A stretch of DNA of 58,319 nt from Chloroflexota bacterium. GTDB taxonomy: Bacteria; Chloroflexota; Limnocylindria; Limnocylindrales; CSP1-4. Shown here piece after piece: positions 17,625-26,665 of this stretch. Made by a program: the position numbers and the translations under genes. The stretch lies in NCBI GenBank assembly GCA_003157875.1, contig PMKV01000159.1, forward strand, positions 145 to 58,463, in the 5' to 3' direction. The notes beneath the pieces are model-generated. The model did no database searches and was not told where the DNA came from. It saw only the letters and a list, made by a program, of their open reading frames with translations. The stretch's first letter is position 1. Every line of letters starts with the position of its first letter.

Positions 17625-18452
17625 GTGCGTTTCACCATCGTCAGCCCGGTGCTCAACGGCATGCCATGGCTGCCGCAGGCCGTCGAATCCGTGGCTGAGC
17701 AGCGAGATGGAGCGACGTTCGAACTCGAGCACCTCATCCTCGACGGTGGCTCGACCGACGGTTCGCGCGGATGGCTGAAGAGCCACGAGGCACTTGGATA
17801 CCGGCTCTGCCTCGAGCCGGACGACGGCCAGACGGCAGCGCTGCGGACCGGATTTGAGCGGGCGAGCGGGGAGCTTCTGGGCTGGCTCAACTCAGATGAC
17901 ATCCTCGAGCCGGAAGCTCTCGCGACCGCCTGCGACGTTTTCGCGGCGCAGTCGGACGTGGTGCTGGTGAGCGGCGCCTGCCTGTTCATCGACGCCGATG
18001 GCCGGATAACCGGCGCGATGCCGACGCCGCCGGTCCCGACCTTCGATGCTCTTGTCAGCACTCGTCTCAATCCGGCTCAGCCCGCCACGTTCTTTCGGGC
18101 AGACGCATATCGAGCGGCCGGCGGCCTGGACTTGGGCTTCGACCTGGCGATGGACCTTGATCTGTGGCTGAGGCTGGTGAAGCAGGGCCGCTACGTTGTC
18201 CTGCCAGACCGCGTACTCGCCAGGTACCGAATCCACGCCGGGGCCAAGTCGGAGAGACTTGCCGTGGCCTCCGCGAGAGAAGACCTTCGAGCCAGGCGCC
18301 GGCAGGGGATGCCTTGGCGAAGCCAGGCCGGCGTCGAGCTACTGCGAAAGGGCTACCTCGGGCCCATTTTCGGGCGCGTGCCGCACGCAATTGGCCGCTC
18401 GATCCGCGGAGCCGTGCGTCGAGTCGTCATCGGGCCCCGTCCCCGGAGCTAG
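17625..18452 (+). CDS. Glycosyltransferase family 2
   Basis: 275 aa from GTG with GGAGG 10-14 nt upstream. The GT-A fold is plain: FTIVSPVLNGMPWLPQAVES, HLILDGGSTDGS, ELLGWLNSDDILEP (DxD-type acidic cluster), then LNPAQPATFFRADAYRAAGG and AMDLDLWLRL before the C-terminal helix. It is homologous to the GT2 gene at 37.3 kb, with which it shares the NSDD and D(L/Y)DLW motifs. Its stop interlocks with the convergent methyltransferase stop in the four bases CTAG. Confidence 0.9.
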   Translation: MRFTIVSPVLNGMPWLPQAVESVAEQRDGATFELEHLILDGGSTDGSRGWLKSHEALGYRLCLEPDDGQTAALRTGFERASGELLGWLNSDDILEPEALATACDVFAAQSDVVLVSGACLFIDADGRITGAMPTPPVPTFDALVSTRLNPAQPATFFRADAYRAAGGLDLGFDLAMDLDLWLRLVKQGRYVVLPDRVLARYRIHAGAKSERLAVASAREDLRARRRQGMPWRSQAGVELLRKGYLGPIFGRVPHAIGRSIRGAVRRVVIGPRPRS

Positions 18453-19237
18453 TCCGCGGCGGGTGGCTTGAAGACGAAGACGTGGCCGGTGGTGAGGCGC
18501 ATCTTCTGGATTGTCGACGGCCTGGCGGGCGACAGTCCTCCGCGGCCCGGCGCGGTGATGTCCGGCATTCCGCATTCATCGACGAGCTGCTTGATGAACC
18601 CGACCATGCCGTAGTCGTGACTGGGCAGGTGCTGTGGCCCAAACGATCGCCAGATCCGGCGGCCGAGCCTGCCCACCAGACTCGGTCGTCGCCCCAGCCG
18701 GGAGCCGATGCGGCGTCCTGCCCGCCGACCCAGACCGGGCCCATCCGATGCCGGGTCGAAGTGGTGCCCATCGGACCACGTATCCCAATAGCCGGTGCCC
18801 CAGTCTTCGATCACGTAGATGCCGCCCGGACGGAGGTGCCGGGGATACAGGTGCCAGAAGCTGGCCTTCGTCAGCCGCCCGATGTGCGAGCAGTCGTCGA
18901 TGATCAGATCGAAGCCGTCGGGCGCGCACTCCGCCCGGATTCGGTCGAGAAGGACCGCATCGTCCTGGCTGCCGGCGTAGGTCCTGATTCGACCGCTCGT
19001 GTCCGGCACTTCGATCTGGTTCAGGTCCAGGCCAACCACGGGGCCGCTCGCGAAGTAGTCGCGCCACATCTGCATCGAGCCCCCGTGGAAGACCCCGAGT
19101 TCCAGGACGGCGGTGGGTTTCGTGCGCCGGTCGCCGAGGACTTCCTCGAAATCGCCGAGGTACCCGTGGCTCGCGGACTTGTCCGTGTCGTATCGAGCGG
19201 CTATCTCGGCAAGACGTTCCATGACACCTGTCTTCAT
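18449..19237 (-). CDS. Class I SAM-dependent methyltransferase (macrocin/demethylmacrocin O-methyltransferase-like)
   Basis: 262 aa. The sequence ARYDTDKSASHGYLGDFEEVL, then AVLELGVFHGGSMQMWRDYF and VVGLDLNQIEVPD, and FDLIIDDCSHIGRLTKASF with HLRPGGIYVIEDW follow the order seen in macrolide sugar O-methyltransferases of the MycE/demethylmacrocin type and their glycan-cluster relatives. The IDDCSH segment supplies likely metal or acid residues. It probably methylates a sugar hydroxyl. The first ATG lacks a ribosome site. A second ATG five codons in (19222) follows AGGTG and may be the real start. Confidence 0.8.
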   Translation of the reverse strand: MKTGVMERLAEIAARYDTDKSASHGYLGDFEEVLGDRRTKPTAVLELGVFHGGSMQMWRDYFASGPVVGLDLNQIEVPDTSGRIRTYAGSQDDAVLLDRIRAECAPDGFDLIIDDCSHIGRLTKASFWHLYPRHLRPGGIYVIEDWGTGYWDTWSDGHHFDPASDGPGLGRRAGRRIGSRLGRRPSLVGRLGRRIWRSFGPQHLPSHDYGMVGFIKQLVDECGMPDITAPGRGGLSPARPSTIQKMRLTTGHVFVFKPPAAD

Positions 19238-19545
19238 GTCTTGGTCTGAGCTTGATCGCGTGCGGATTGTGGACGGTCGCGAACTACCGCGCTCGGCCGG
19301 AGGCCGCTCTCGAACCCAGGGTCGGAGCCGCTGTCCTGTGCGCCCGTCCCCGGGGTGGCGCCGCGTCGGGTGCGCACGTACGTTGGAGGCCGCATACTAT
19401 GTCGACCTGAAATTGCTCGTCTGGCGGCGTCCAGATGAACACCTGCGCGGCCGAGGGCCGAACCGAGCCGACCACTCCTTGCCGTCAAAGTCACGCGGCG
19501 CAGTCCAGGCCTGCTGCTCGGCGGGAGCACGAAACCGAGAGGCCA
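19238..19545. other. 308-bp intergenic region upstream of the ABC exporter operon
   Basis: No protein-coding gene is supported here. It separates a minus-strand methyltransferase gene from the plus-strand wzm gene. A TACTAT box at 19395-19400 could be the exporter operon's -10, giving a leader of about 140 nt. A short hairpin, TCTGG with CCAGA and a 6-nt loop, follows downstream. No recognised riboswitch or terminator was found. Confidence 0.4.
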
Positions 19546-20397
19546 ATGATCACTAGGAACGCTGCGCTGCCTGATGCGCATGCGCATGAGACAGTCCTCG
19601 AGCCACGTACGGGTTGGCGCAGCCTTGGCCTTGGGGAACTTTGGGGGCGACGAGAACTGCTGTACTTCTTCGTATGGCGCGACCTCAAGGTGCGGTACAA
19701 GCAAACAGCTTTTGGAGCCGCTTGGGCGGTGATGCAGCCGCTCCTGCTGATGGCGGTCTTCTCGGTGTCTGTGGGCAGATTGCCGAATGTGGCGCCAGCA
19801 GGCGTACCATACCCGCTCTTCGTGTTCGTTGGCTTGGTCCCCTGGACGCTGTTTGCCTCGAGCCTCATTGCGGCTTCGAACAGCCTGGTCGCTGCCGAAG
19901 GAATCATCACCAAGGTCTATTTCCCGAGGCTGCTGCTTCCCGTCGCGGCAACCGGTTCCTATCTCATCGATTTCCTGATCAGCTTCGCCGTCCTTGGTTT
20001 GTTCCTGGCCTACTACGGTGTCTCGCTGTCATGGGCAGTGCTGTGCCTTCCACTCTTCGTCTTGATGGCGGTGGCCGCGGCCCTTGGAGTCGGAGTCTGG
20101 TTGGCCGCAATCAACGTGCGGTATCGAGATGTGAAGTACGCGGTGCCGTTCCTCGTCCAGCTGTGGTTGTTTTCTTCCCCCATCGTCTACTCGGGCACTT
20201 TGGTACCCAACTCCCTGCAACCGATCTACGCGCTCAATCCAATGAAGGGCGTTGCCGACGGCTTCCGCTGGGCCTTGATGGGCGGACCCAGCCCTGACGC
20301 TCTTGTGCTGGTGTCAGCGGCCGCGACGGTAGTGGTCCTGGGATCGGGTCTCCTCTATTTCCGCCGGGTTGAGCGCAGCTTCGCGGATGTCATCTGA
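19546..20397 (+). CDS. wzm: Polysaccharide ABC exporter, permease subunit
   Basis: 283 aa from ATG. Upstream in-frame starts fall in sequence with no family similarity. The ABC2-type export fold is clear: ELLYFFVWRDLKVRYKQTAFGAAWAVMQPLL, the pre-membrane motif of Wzm/TagG permeases, then six membrane spans, INVRYRDVKYAVPF and a QLWLFSSPIVY segment, ending in a cytoplasmic RRVERSFADVI. With the next gene, which starts inside its stop codon (TGATGA), it forms an exporter that carries lipid-linked glycan across the membrane using ATP. Confidence 0.95.
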   Translation: MITRNAALPDAHAHETVLEPRTGWRSLGLGELWGRRELLYFFVWRDLKVRYKQTAFGAAWAVMQPLLLMAVFSVSVGRLPNVAPAGVPYPLFVFVGLVPWTLFASSLIAASNSLVAAEGIITKVYFPRLLLPVAATGSYLIDFLISFAVLGLFLAYYGVSLSWAVLCLPLFVLMAVAAALGVGVWLAAINVRYRDVKYAVPFLVQLWLFSSPIVYSGTLVPNSLQPIYALNPMKGVADGFRWALMGGPSPDALVLVSAAATVVVLGSGLLYFRRVERSFADVI

Positions 20398-21623
20398 TGA
20401 CCGAACCCGCGATTTCGATAGCTCACGTTGCCAAGCGGTATCGCCTCGGGCAGCTCCAGGATCCGTACGGTCGGCTCACCGAGACGATCTGGGCGACCAT
20501 CGTGTCTCCATTTCGCCGGTCGGCCCCCCGCTCCAGCGCCAGCAGGCAACTCTGGGCGTTGTCGGACGTTTCGTTCGACGTCCATGGAGGAGAAGTGGTA
20601 GGCGTCATCGGCCGCAATGGCGCTGGCAAGTCGACCCTTCTGAAGATCCTCTCGAGGATCACGGAGCCGACTTCCGGCCGAGTCGTCATGAGGGGCCGCG
20701 TCGCGTCGCTGCTCGAGGTCGGTACCGGCTTCCATCCCGAGCTGTCAGGGCGCGAGAACATCTATCTCAGCGGCGCGATATTGGGGATGCGACGCGCCGA
20801 GATCAGACGTAAGTTCGACGAGATAGTGGCCTTTTCGGAGGTCGAGCGCTTCCTGGACACGCCGGTCAAGAGGTACTCGAGCGGCATGCAGGTCCGACTC
20901 GGATTCTCCGTTGCGGCCCATCTCGAACCGGAGATCCTCATCGTCGACGAAGTCCTGGCCGTTGGCGACGCGGCGTTTCAGCGGCGCTGCCTCGCCAAGA
21001 TGGAGGACGTCACTCATGAGGGCAGAACCGTCCTCTTCGTGAGCCACAACATGGCCTCCGTGGAGAGTCTATGCTCCCGAGCCGTGTTGCTGGAATCCGG
21101 TCGAGTGGTGGCCGATGGCGGGGTGCGGGAGGTTGTGGACCAGTACCTCCATTCGATCGAGTCCCTTCCGGTGGCATCCATCGCGGATCGCGAGGATCGC
21201 CATGGATCCGGGAAGCTGCGTTTCATAGGCATCCAGAGTTCGATGCGATTGGGCGCGGAATCGGAGATCAGGCTCGAATATGCGGGTCAATCGACCCTGA
21301 GAAACGTGGAGGTGTCGTTGGGGCTCTCCACGCTCCGAGGTGAGGGCTGCATGTATCTGGCCAACCAGCTCACCGGCAACGAATTCGTATCTATCCCGCA
21401 AGTCGGGACGATGGTGTGCCACTTCGCCCGCGGGCATCTGCTGCCGGGCGTGTACTCGATGAACGTGTATTGCACGGTCAACGGCGAGCTGGCGGACTGG
21501 GTACAGGATGCGGCTCGCATCGAGGTGGCCGAGGGCGATATGTTCGGCACGGGACGTATCCCGCCCGCCGGCTACGGAAACGTGGTAGCACAGCACGATT
21601 GGATGGTCGAGGAGGCCGGATGA
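20397..21623 (+). CDS. wzt: Polysaccharide ABC exporter, ATP-binding subunit with C-terminal glycan-recognition domain
   Basis: 408 aa. The ATPase part (about 1-245) has Walker A GRNGAGKST (near 72-80), the GSF-type segment VGTGFHPELSGRENIYLSG, signature YSSGMQVRLGFS, Walker B ILIVDEVLAVGD (near 181) and the His switch FVSHN. Residues about 265-405 form an extra beta-rich domain (EIRLEYAG, VEVSLGLSTLRGEG, LLPGVYSMNVYCTVNGE) like the Wzt C-terminal domain that binds the modified end of O-polysaccharide before export. That suggests the glycan carries a terminal cap such as a methyl group, consistent with the two methyltransferase genes just downstream. Confidence 0.95.
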   Translation: MTEPAISIAHVAKRYRLGQLQDPYGRLTETIWATIVSPFRRSAPRSSASRQLWALSDVSFDVHGGEVVGVIGRNGAGKSTLLKILSRITEPTSGRVVMRGRVASLLEVGTGFHPELSGRENIYLSGAILGMRRAEIRRKFDEIVAFSEVERFLDTPVKRYSSGMQVRLGFSVAAHLEPEILIVDEVLAVGDAAFQRRCLAKMEDVTHEGRTVLFVSHNMASVESLCSRAVLLESGRVVADGGVREVVDQYLHSIESLPVASIADREDRHGSGKLRFIGIQSSMRLGAESEIRLEYAGQSTLRNVEVSLGLSTLRGEGCMYLANQLTGNEFVSIPQVGTMVCHFARGHLLPGVYSMNVYCTVNGELADWVQDAARIEVAEGDMFGTGRIPPAGYGNVVAQHDWMVEEAG

Positions 21624-21642
21624 TGGACATCGAGCTGGGCCG

Positions 21643-22410
21643 ATGAAGAGCGTGGGAAGGCGCGCCTTCAAAGCCCTGGCCTGGCTGTACGGCGAGCGTC
21701 CGCTTCCCGTGAGCGCGGTTCGGTTGACGCGACGGCTCGCGCTGGGCGACGACCCCCTTCTGCCGCCGGCTTGGCTGGTCGGTACCTCCAGCACGGCAAT
21801 TCGAAACTCCCAGCTTCGAGACCGGCTGGCCAGCCAGGAACTGGGCGGTATGGCGCTGGGCGCTCGAACGATCAACCTGCTCGAGCGAGAGGTCCGCCGG
21901 CTTCGGCCTGAGTTGGTCTTGGAGTTCGGCAGTGGAATCAGCACTCTGTGTCTTGCCCAATTCATGTTCGATGTTCACGGACCCGGCGGCGGAATCAGGG
22001 TCCTGTCCATCGACCAGGACGAGCGCTATGCCACGGTGACTCGCGGGCTGCTACAGGAAGCGGGATTGGCGGACGCAGCGCGCGTCGTTGCATGCCCGCT
22101 TTCTCAGCAGACGATCGAAGGTTTCACTGCCAACTGCTACACCATGCCGCCAGCTGGGGATCTCAGGGAGTTCGAGGGCCGAGCCGGGATGGTCCTGGTA
22201 GATGGCCCGGCGGCTGAGAACGGAGCGCGATTCGGGACGCTGCCTCTCGGTCGGGCATACGCCGCCAATGGCGCACGGTTCATGCTTGACGATGCCCTAC
22301 GGGATGGAGAGCTCGATACGATGCGACGATGGTCTCGGCTTCCGTACGTTCGGGTACAGGGGCTGCGTGTCGTGGAGAAGGGAATCCTGGTGGGCCTGGT
22401 CAACCCTTGA
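21643..22410 (+). CDS. Class I SAM-dependent methyltransferase-like protein
   Basis: 255 aa. After an N-terminal region of about 80 residues, the sequence LELVLEFGSGISTLCLAQ-like (LVLEFGSGISTL near residue 93), then RVLSIDQDERYATVTRGLL and GMVLVDGPAAENG give the order of a Rossmann SAM-binding domain with a late ILVGLVNP strand. It is the third gene of the exporter operon, 19 nt after wzt. It could cap or decorate the exported glycan, but the substrate is unknown. Confidence 0.7.
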   Translation: MKSVGRRAFKALAWLYGERPLPVSAVRLTRRLALGDDPLLPPAWLVGTSSTAIRNSQLRDRLASQELGGMALGARTINLLEREVRRLRPELVLEFGSGISTLCLAQFMFDVHGPGGGIRVLSIDQDERYATVTRGLLQEAGLADAARVVACPLSQQTIEGFTANCYTMPPAGDLREFEGRAGMVLVDGPAAENGARFGTLPLGRAYAANGARFMLDDALRDGELDTMRRWSRLPYVRVQGLRVVEKGILVGLVNP

Positions 22411-22467
22411 ACCGCAGTTCGTGGGCGTGAGTAGGCGCCTGGCGAAGAGAACAGGAGGGCGTCGAAG

Positions 22468-23301
22468 ATGATCGCGAGGGACTTCGTCCCGCCTATCGTC
22501 GTACGGGCGGCCGCAAAGCTTCGGCGTCCTCAGGCAGCGCCCGAAATCTACCCCACCTCAGCAGCGGCTAGCGCGGCGTGTGCCGGGCACGGATATGAGG
22601 AAGGCGCTCTCGTCAACGTGGTCTTCGAGAAGACCAAACGATTGCGCGATCGCCTCGCGGCACGCCCGACCCCGCTCGATCTCGGCACGACCGACACCCG
22701 AATGGTGCTGGCGGTGAGAGGGCTGGCGATCGGCGATAGCCTCACCGTAGTCGACTTTGGAGGCGCATGCGGGGCACATTACTTCACTACCCGCGCCTTC
22801 CTGCCGGCGGACGTCTCCCTGCGTTGGTGCGTTGTCGAGACGAGCGCGATGGCCGGTCGGGCGCGCGAGTTGGAGAACGGAGAACTCTCCTTTGTCGACG
22901 GAGTCGTGGACGCGAGCGGGCGCGTGGGGCGGCCCGACCTGGTCTTCAGCTCGGGCGCACTCCAGTATGTCGATGAGCCGTACTCCGTCTTGGAGCAACT
23001 TCTGGGACTCGGCTCCGCAAGTGTCATGTTCGCCCGACTCGCCATGTCCAGCGAACCGCTGGATCTGGTGACCGTGCAGCGGTCGCTGCTGAGCGCGCAT
23101 GGCCCGGGCCTGATGCCGGTGGGATTCGCCGACGGTTCGGCTATGTGCCCACTCCAGATCATCCGTAGGGACAGACTCGAGGAGATTGTCGGCCGGTCGT
23201 ACGAGATCGAACTCAGATTCGCAGAGCAGGAGGGAACGCAGGTTCTGGCAGGCCATCGAATAGACCAATACGGCTATTTGGCCCGCGCCCGACAGCACTA
23301 G
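22468..23301 (+). CDS. Putative methyltransferase of the TIGR04325 (LIC12133) type
   Basis: 277 aa with AGGAGG about 10 nt before the ATG. YPTSAAASAACAGHGYEEGALVN-like early sequence, then LTVVDFGGACGAHYFTTRAF, WCVVETSAMAGRARELE and PDLVFSSGALQYVDEPYSVLE match the small family of putative SAM methyltransferases found in surface-glycan loci. FGG replaces the usual GxG motif as in that family. It is the last gene of the exporter operon. Its stop interlocks with the convergent FkbM gene's stop as CTAG. Confidence 0.75.
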   Translation: MIARDFVPPIVVRAAAKLRRPQAAPEIYPTSAAASAACAGHGYEEGALVNVVFEKTKRLRDRLAARPTPLDLGTTDTRMVLAVRGLAIGDSLTVVDFGGACGAHYFTTRAFLPADVSLRWCVVETSAMAGRARELENGELSFVDGVVDASGRVGRPDLVFSSGALQYVDEPYSVLEQLLGLGSASVMFARLAMSSEPLDLVTVQRSLLSAHGPGLMPVGFADGSAMCPLQIIRRDRLEEIVGRSYEIELRFAEQEGTQVLAGHRIDQYGYLARARQH

Positions 23302-24035
23302 GTCTGGGTTGACCGGAAGAAGACCGAGACCGTCGTCTTGGCGACCGGAACGTATCCCTTGCTGCCGAGGAATTGGACTATGGGAGACTCCCCGATTCGA
23401 TCCAGCGTGGGGATGCCGAAGTCCTCAGCGACGACGACTCGAGGTCGGAACCTCTCCCAGTCGTTGGATTGCAGGACCTCCAGATCCAGACCTTCCACGT
23501 CAACTGACATGAGGTCGATCCGCTGGCTCGCCGGAACGTAGGCATTGAGCAACTCGGCGAGGGTCATCACCGGCACGTCGACGACGCGGACGATCTTGCG
23601 ACCGTTGGTCTCAGCCTGCATCTTCGCCCAGTCGGCGGAGAAGGTGTTGAGCGCATCGTCCGCGAAGATGAAGAACGGCAGCGTCCCGGCCTTGCCTCCG
23701 ACTCCAACCTCGAGCGCTTTGTCGCGCGGCCGGTACTGCTGGAAGAGTCGAGCCGTTCCCGGCCTGGCATCCACGTCGAGCCCGTGCCAGCCCGCTCGAT
23801 ACAGGTTCGCCGTGTTGGAGAGGCGAGTTGGATGGTGGGCTCCCACGTCGACGTAGAAACCCGGCGGCTCACCCTCGAACAGGCCGGCAAGGACTCCGTC
23901 CTCACCGTGCTGCGCATAGGCTAGCTCGGCCCGCCCGGAGAACACCTCGCGCGCACGCTCGAGGCGGAATGCCGTCCTTCTGGGGTGGCGAAGGTGCCCC
24001 AGCCAACCGCGAAGACGTCTCATGCTCATGGCCAT
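23298..24035 (-). CDS. FkbM family SAM-dependent methyltransferase
   Basis: 245 aa from the ATG 17 nt after the upstream stop. Further in-frame ATGs follow two and four codons later. YAQHGEDGVLAGLF, FYVDVGAHHPTRLSNTANLYRAGW, GLDVDARPGTARLFQQYRP and MTLAELLNAY, IDLMSVDVEGLDLEVLQSNDW are the FkbM methyltransferase blocks in order. It would O-methylate a sugar hydroxyl. It is the last gene of a minus-strand operon that begins about 10 kb upstream with the cupin gene. Confidence 0.88.
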   Translation of the reverse strand: MAMSMRRLRGWLGHLRHPRRTAFRLERAREVFSGRAELAYAQHGEDGVLAGLFEGEPPGFYVDVGAHHPTRLSNTANLYRAGWHGLDVDARPGTARLFQQYRPRDKALEVGVGGKAGTLPFFIFADDALNTFSADWAKMQAETNGRKIVRVVDVPVMTLAELLNAYVPASQRIDLMSVDVEGLDLEVLQSNDWERFRPRVVVAEDFGIPTLDRIGESPIVQFLGSKGYVPVAKTTVSVFFRSTQT

Positions 24036-24052
24036 CCGAAATCGCGATCCTC

Positions 24053-25564
24053 TCAGATGCCGGTTATGACGACGACGCGGGTGCATCGAGCATCGGCGCG
24101 GGCTTGCCCGAAGTCGACCTCGACACAGCGATCCGCAGCCAGCTTGTCAGGCAGGATCTGGAACCCGCGTCCACCTTCAGTGGATAGGGTCTGAATGGTT
24201 GCGTTCAGACGCACCTCCAGTGGTGTTGCCCCCGCCGCGAGGGGCGGCGCCTCGATGGCGATGCGGGTGAGCGCCTCGACCCCATTCTCCAGGAACTCCT
24301 CGACGGCGAAGTCCGCTTCGTAGTAAGCCAGCAGCTGGCTTGGGCGCAGCACGACCCATGTCGAGGGGTCCGATTGCACCAGGTCTTCGACCTGATGGAT
24401 TCCAGCCTGGAATGACTGCGTGTCCGCCGCAAACGCGGCCGCAGTGCCCTTCGAGGTGCGGAGCTGCGGAACCATGAGCAGCATCGACGTCAACGCCACC
24501 ACCACCGAGGCGCCGATCATCGCTCGTGAGCGGTCCACTCCCTCCGCCACCCAGTAGCCGAGCGCGGCCACGAGAATTGCGAAGAAGAGCGCAGGCAGGA
24601 GGTAGCGCCCGGCGACGGCGGCCGGGTCACCGCCGTAGAAGTAGGCCTGGGGCAGAAACACGAGGGCGAAAGCTCCCCCGGACAGCAAGGCCGCGGTTCG
24701 GGCCATCGGACCGCCTTTGACGTAGGCGGCGGCACACAAGCCGAGCAATCCGGCCAGGTACCAGCCGCTCGCGGTGGAGAACTGGCCAAGCATCTGCCAG
24801 GCAGTCGCAATCGCCGACCCGACCGATCTCGTCTGCCCGTAGAAGTCGCCGAAGCGAAGCACCTCGATCGCCACCCCGGCCGCTTCCAGGCCGACGATCG
24901 CGCCGGCAATAGCGATCGTCCTCCACGCGGCCCGGCCCTGCCGCCAGGCAAGCCAGACCAGAATCGCCGGCACGAGCAGGACGAAGCTTTCCTTGACCAG
25001 GCCGGCGGCGAGCAGCAAGGCCAGCCCGGAGGTTTGGTGGCGCCACCGCACGAGGGCCAGCCCCACCAGCACCATCGGCACCGCGTACGTTTCCTGCGGA
25101 CCCAACATTGTCCACATTTCGGACTGGGGCCCGGCGATGAGCATCAGCGGCAGCACGACCATCGTGATGCGGGTGACGTACCCATAGGCAAGTGTCACTA
25201 TCGCGCCGCCCGCAATCAAGGCCAGCACGAAGCGGTCGAGATACCAGATGTGCGTATGCGTTCCTGCGAACGCAGCCTCCACGACACGCAGAAAGTAGTA
25301 GCCGGGCCGGAACCGGCCGTCATTCTCCATCGCGAACTGGGCGATCTTCCCGGGGACGTCGGCCAGGGCAATGTGCTGGCTGGGACCGATCATCACCGCA
25401 ATCTCGTGGTCGTCGACGTGGCTGAACTGGGCGCCCATCATCGGCGCCATGACGTAGCCAAGCGCTGCGGCATAGACCCCGATAGCGAGGAGCGCGATCC
25501 ACGCGGAGACCGGAACGCGGCGAATCAAGATCATCCCTCGTCGCGCGAGATGGGCCAGCTCCAA
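24053..25564 (-). CDS. Polytopic membrane protein, GT-C-like glycosyltransferase candidate
   Basis: 503 aa with about eleven hydrophobic helices (first near residue 19) and a soluble C-terminal tail of about 120 residues. The first periplasmic loop contains FSHVDDHEIAVMIG, an Asp-Asp-bearing loop in the place where GT39/GT83-type enzymes keep their catalytic acidic residue. Family membership is inferred from layout and context, not from a full motif match. The TTG start has AGGGAG 7 nt upstream. An ATG ten codons in is the alternative. It could transfer a sugar from a polyprenyl-phosphate donor outside the membrane. Confidence 0.55.
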   Translation of the reverse strand: MELAHLARRGMILIRRVPVSAWIALLAIGVYAAALGYVMAPMMGAQFSHVDDHEIAVMIGPSQHIALADVPGKIAQFAMENDGRFRPGYYFLRVVEAAFAGTHTHIWYLDRFVLALIAGGAIVTLAYGYVTRITMVVLPLMLIAGPQSEMWTMLGPQETYAVPMVLVGLALVRWRHQTSGLALLLAAGLVKESFVLLVPAILVWLAWRQGRAAWRTIAIAGAIVGLEAAGVAIEVLRFGDFYGQTRSVGSAIATAWQMLGQFSTASGWYLAGLLGLCAAAYVKGGPMARTAALLSGGAFALVFLPQAYFYGGDPAAVAGRYLLPALFFAILVAALGYWVAEGVDRSRAMIGASVVVALTSMLLMVPQLRTSKGTAAAFAADTQSFQAGIHQVEDLVQSDPSTWVVLRPSQLLAYYEADFAVEEFLENGVEALTRIAIEAPPLAAGATPLEVRLNATIQTLSTEGGRGFQILPDKLAADRCVEVDFGQARADARCTRVVVITGI

Positions 25565-25714
25565 TGGGTTTCTCCCTGTAGTCGGCCGTCTTGAGGCCGG
25601 GACGCGGATACTGCGAGCGGGACCCCCGGAGAATAGCCGAGGGCGGCACGGCTGTGTGCGGGCGCCGCTCCGGTTGGCGTCTAGCGTCCGATCGTCCGCG
25701 ATACCTATCGGGTT

Positions 25715-26665
25715 CTACCAGTAGCAGCCGCCTTCGACGGCCTCGAGCGCGGCGGGGCGCTCGTCCGGACGGGGCCTGGCCCAGGCCTCGTTGTAGAAGC
25801 GGGCAATCACAGGGTGGTTGTCCCATCGCGCCCCTCTGATTCCGAACAGAACCTGAGTCGCCCCGCCCATATGAATCCCGATCCGCCCGAGTGATCTGGC
25901 ATGGGCGGTCAGAGGCAGCGACCAGGCCCCCGCGCCCACGATGGCCACGTCGAACGAGCGGCCCGCCATCTCCTCACGGAATGCCTCGAGGGCGGCAAAC
26001 CAGTCCGAATACCGGGGCCGCTCGATCCCCGCGCTGAAGGGCACTCCCAGGGTCTGAAGTTCGAGTTGCGGTAGGATCTCTCGATCCGGCCAGATGTTCA
26101 GGCGGCGGGCGTATTGCGCCGAGACGCTGGCCGCGAACGGACTCACGACGAGCACGCGCTTGCCCTCGAGCGCCCGACTCCAGGGCTGGGGGTGGTAGTA
26201 CGGCTCGATGGCGCGCTGCTCGGCGGCCTTGCGAATGCCCGCCCGACCTCGTGCGATCTCCCACTCCCCGCGCTGATACCACGCTCCGAGAAGGTCCACC
26301 TGTTTCAAGGCCTGTAGGTACTGCCCGCAAAAGCGAGCGTAGGTGTCGGGATCATCCGGGAACACGCCGGCGTTCACGTGGAGCATCGATCCGATTTCGC
26401 CCCAGTCAGTTGGACTGCGATCTCGTCCACCGTCTCGCGCCAGGTACCTCAAGGCGGCCAGTTCCGCGGCTCCGAGCTTGCCGACGGAAGCAGGTGTTCC
26501 GTTTCGAATGATCTCGGCGATCATGTCGTTGCCGGCGTCAGCCGACAGGATGCCGGATAGACGCCATAGCGCGTGCTGTCGAAGGCCTGTGCCCTGTGCT
26601 CCGAGCCGGCTCCACCGGGAAGCCGCGCGTCGCCGGAACGAGAGCATCACCCGCTTGGCGATCAC
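25715..26665 (-). CDS. GT-D-fold-like putative glycosyltransferase
   Basis: 316 aa from a GTG that overlaps the upstream stop (GTGA). An ATG six codons later is the alternative start. Visible blocks are TPASVGKLGAAELAALRYL near residue 55, EGKRVLVVSPFA near 165, FDVAIVGAGAWSLPLTAHAR near 240 and GRIGIHMGGATQVLFGIRG near 260. This pattern resembles uncharacterised glycan-cluster proteins of the GT-D-like type. I am not certain of the family. A separate soluble cytoplasmic enzyme acting in the same operon as a nucleotide-sugar dehydrogenase and several GTs is the safe reading. A 150-bp gap with no gene separates it from the membrane protein downstream. Confidence 0.5.
   Translation of the reverse strand: MIAKRVMLSFRRRAASRWSRLGAQGTGLRQHALWRLSGILSADAGNDMIAEIIRNGTPASVGKLGAAELAALRYLARDGGRDRSPTDWGEIGSMLHVNAGVFPDDPDTYARFCGQYLQALKQVDLLGAWYQRGEWEIARGRAGIRKAAEQRAIEPYYHPQPWSRALEGKRVLVVSPFAASVSAQYARRLNIWPDREILPQLELQTLGVPFSAGIERPRYSDWFAALEAFREEMAGRSFDVAIVGAGAWSLPLTAHARSLGRIGIHMGGATQVLFGIRGARWDNHPVIARFYNEAWARPRPDERPAALEAVEGGCYW

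Noticed and set aside
17543-18070. Open extension of the GT2-like frame upstream of 17542
   Set aside because: It lies antisense to the plus-strand GT2 gene and has a Ser/Arg-rich shadow composition. The ATG at 17542 has its own ribosome site.
25565-25714. Small gene in the 150-bp gap between the GT-D-like and GT-C-like genes
   Set aside because: No frame with a ribosome site or recognisable sequence. It holds only the AGGGAG site for the downstream TTG start.
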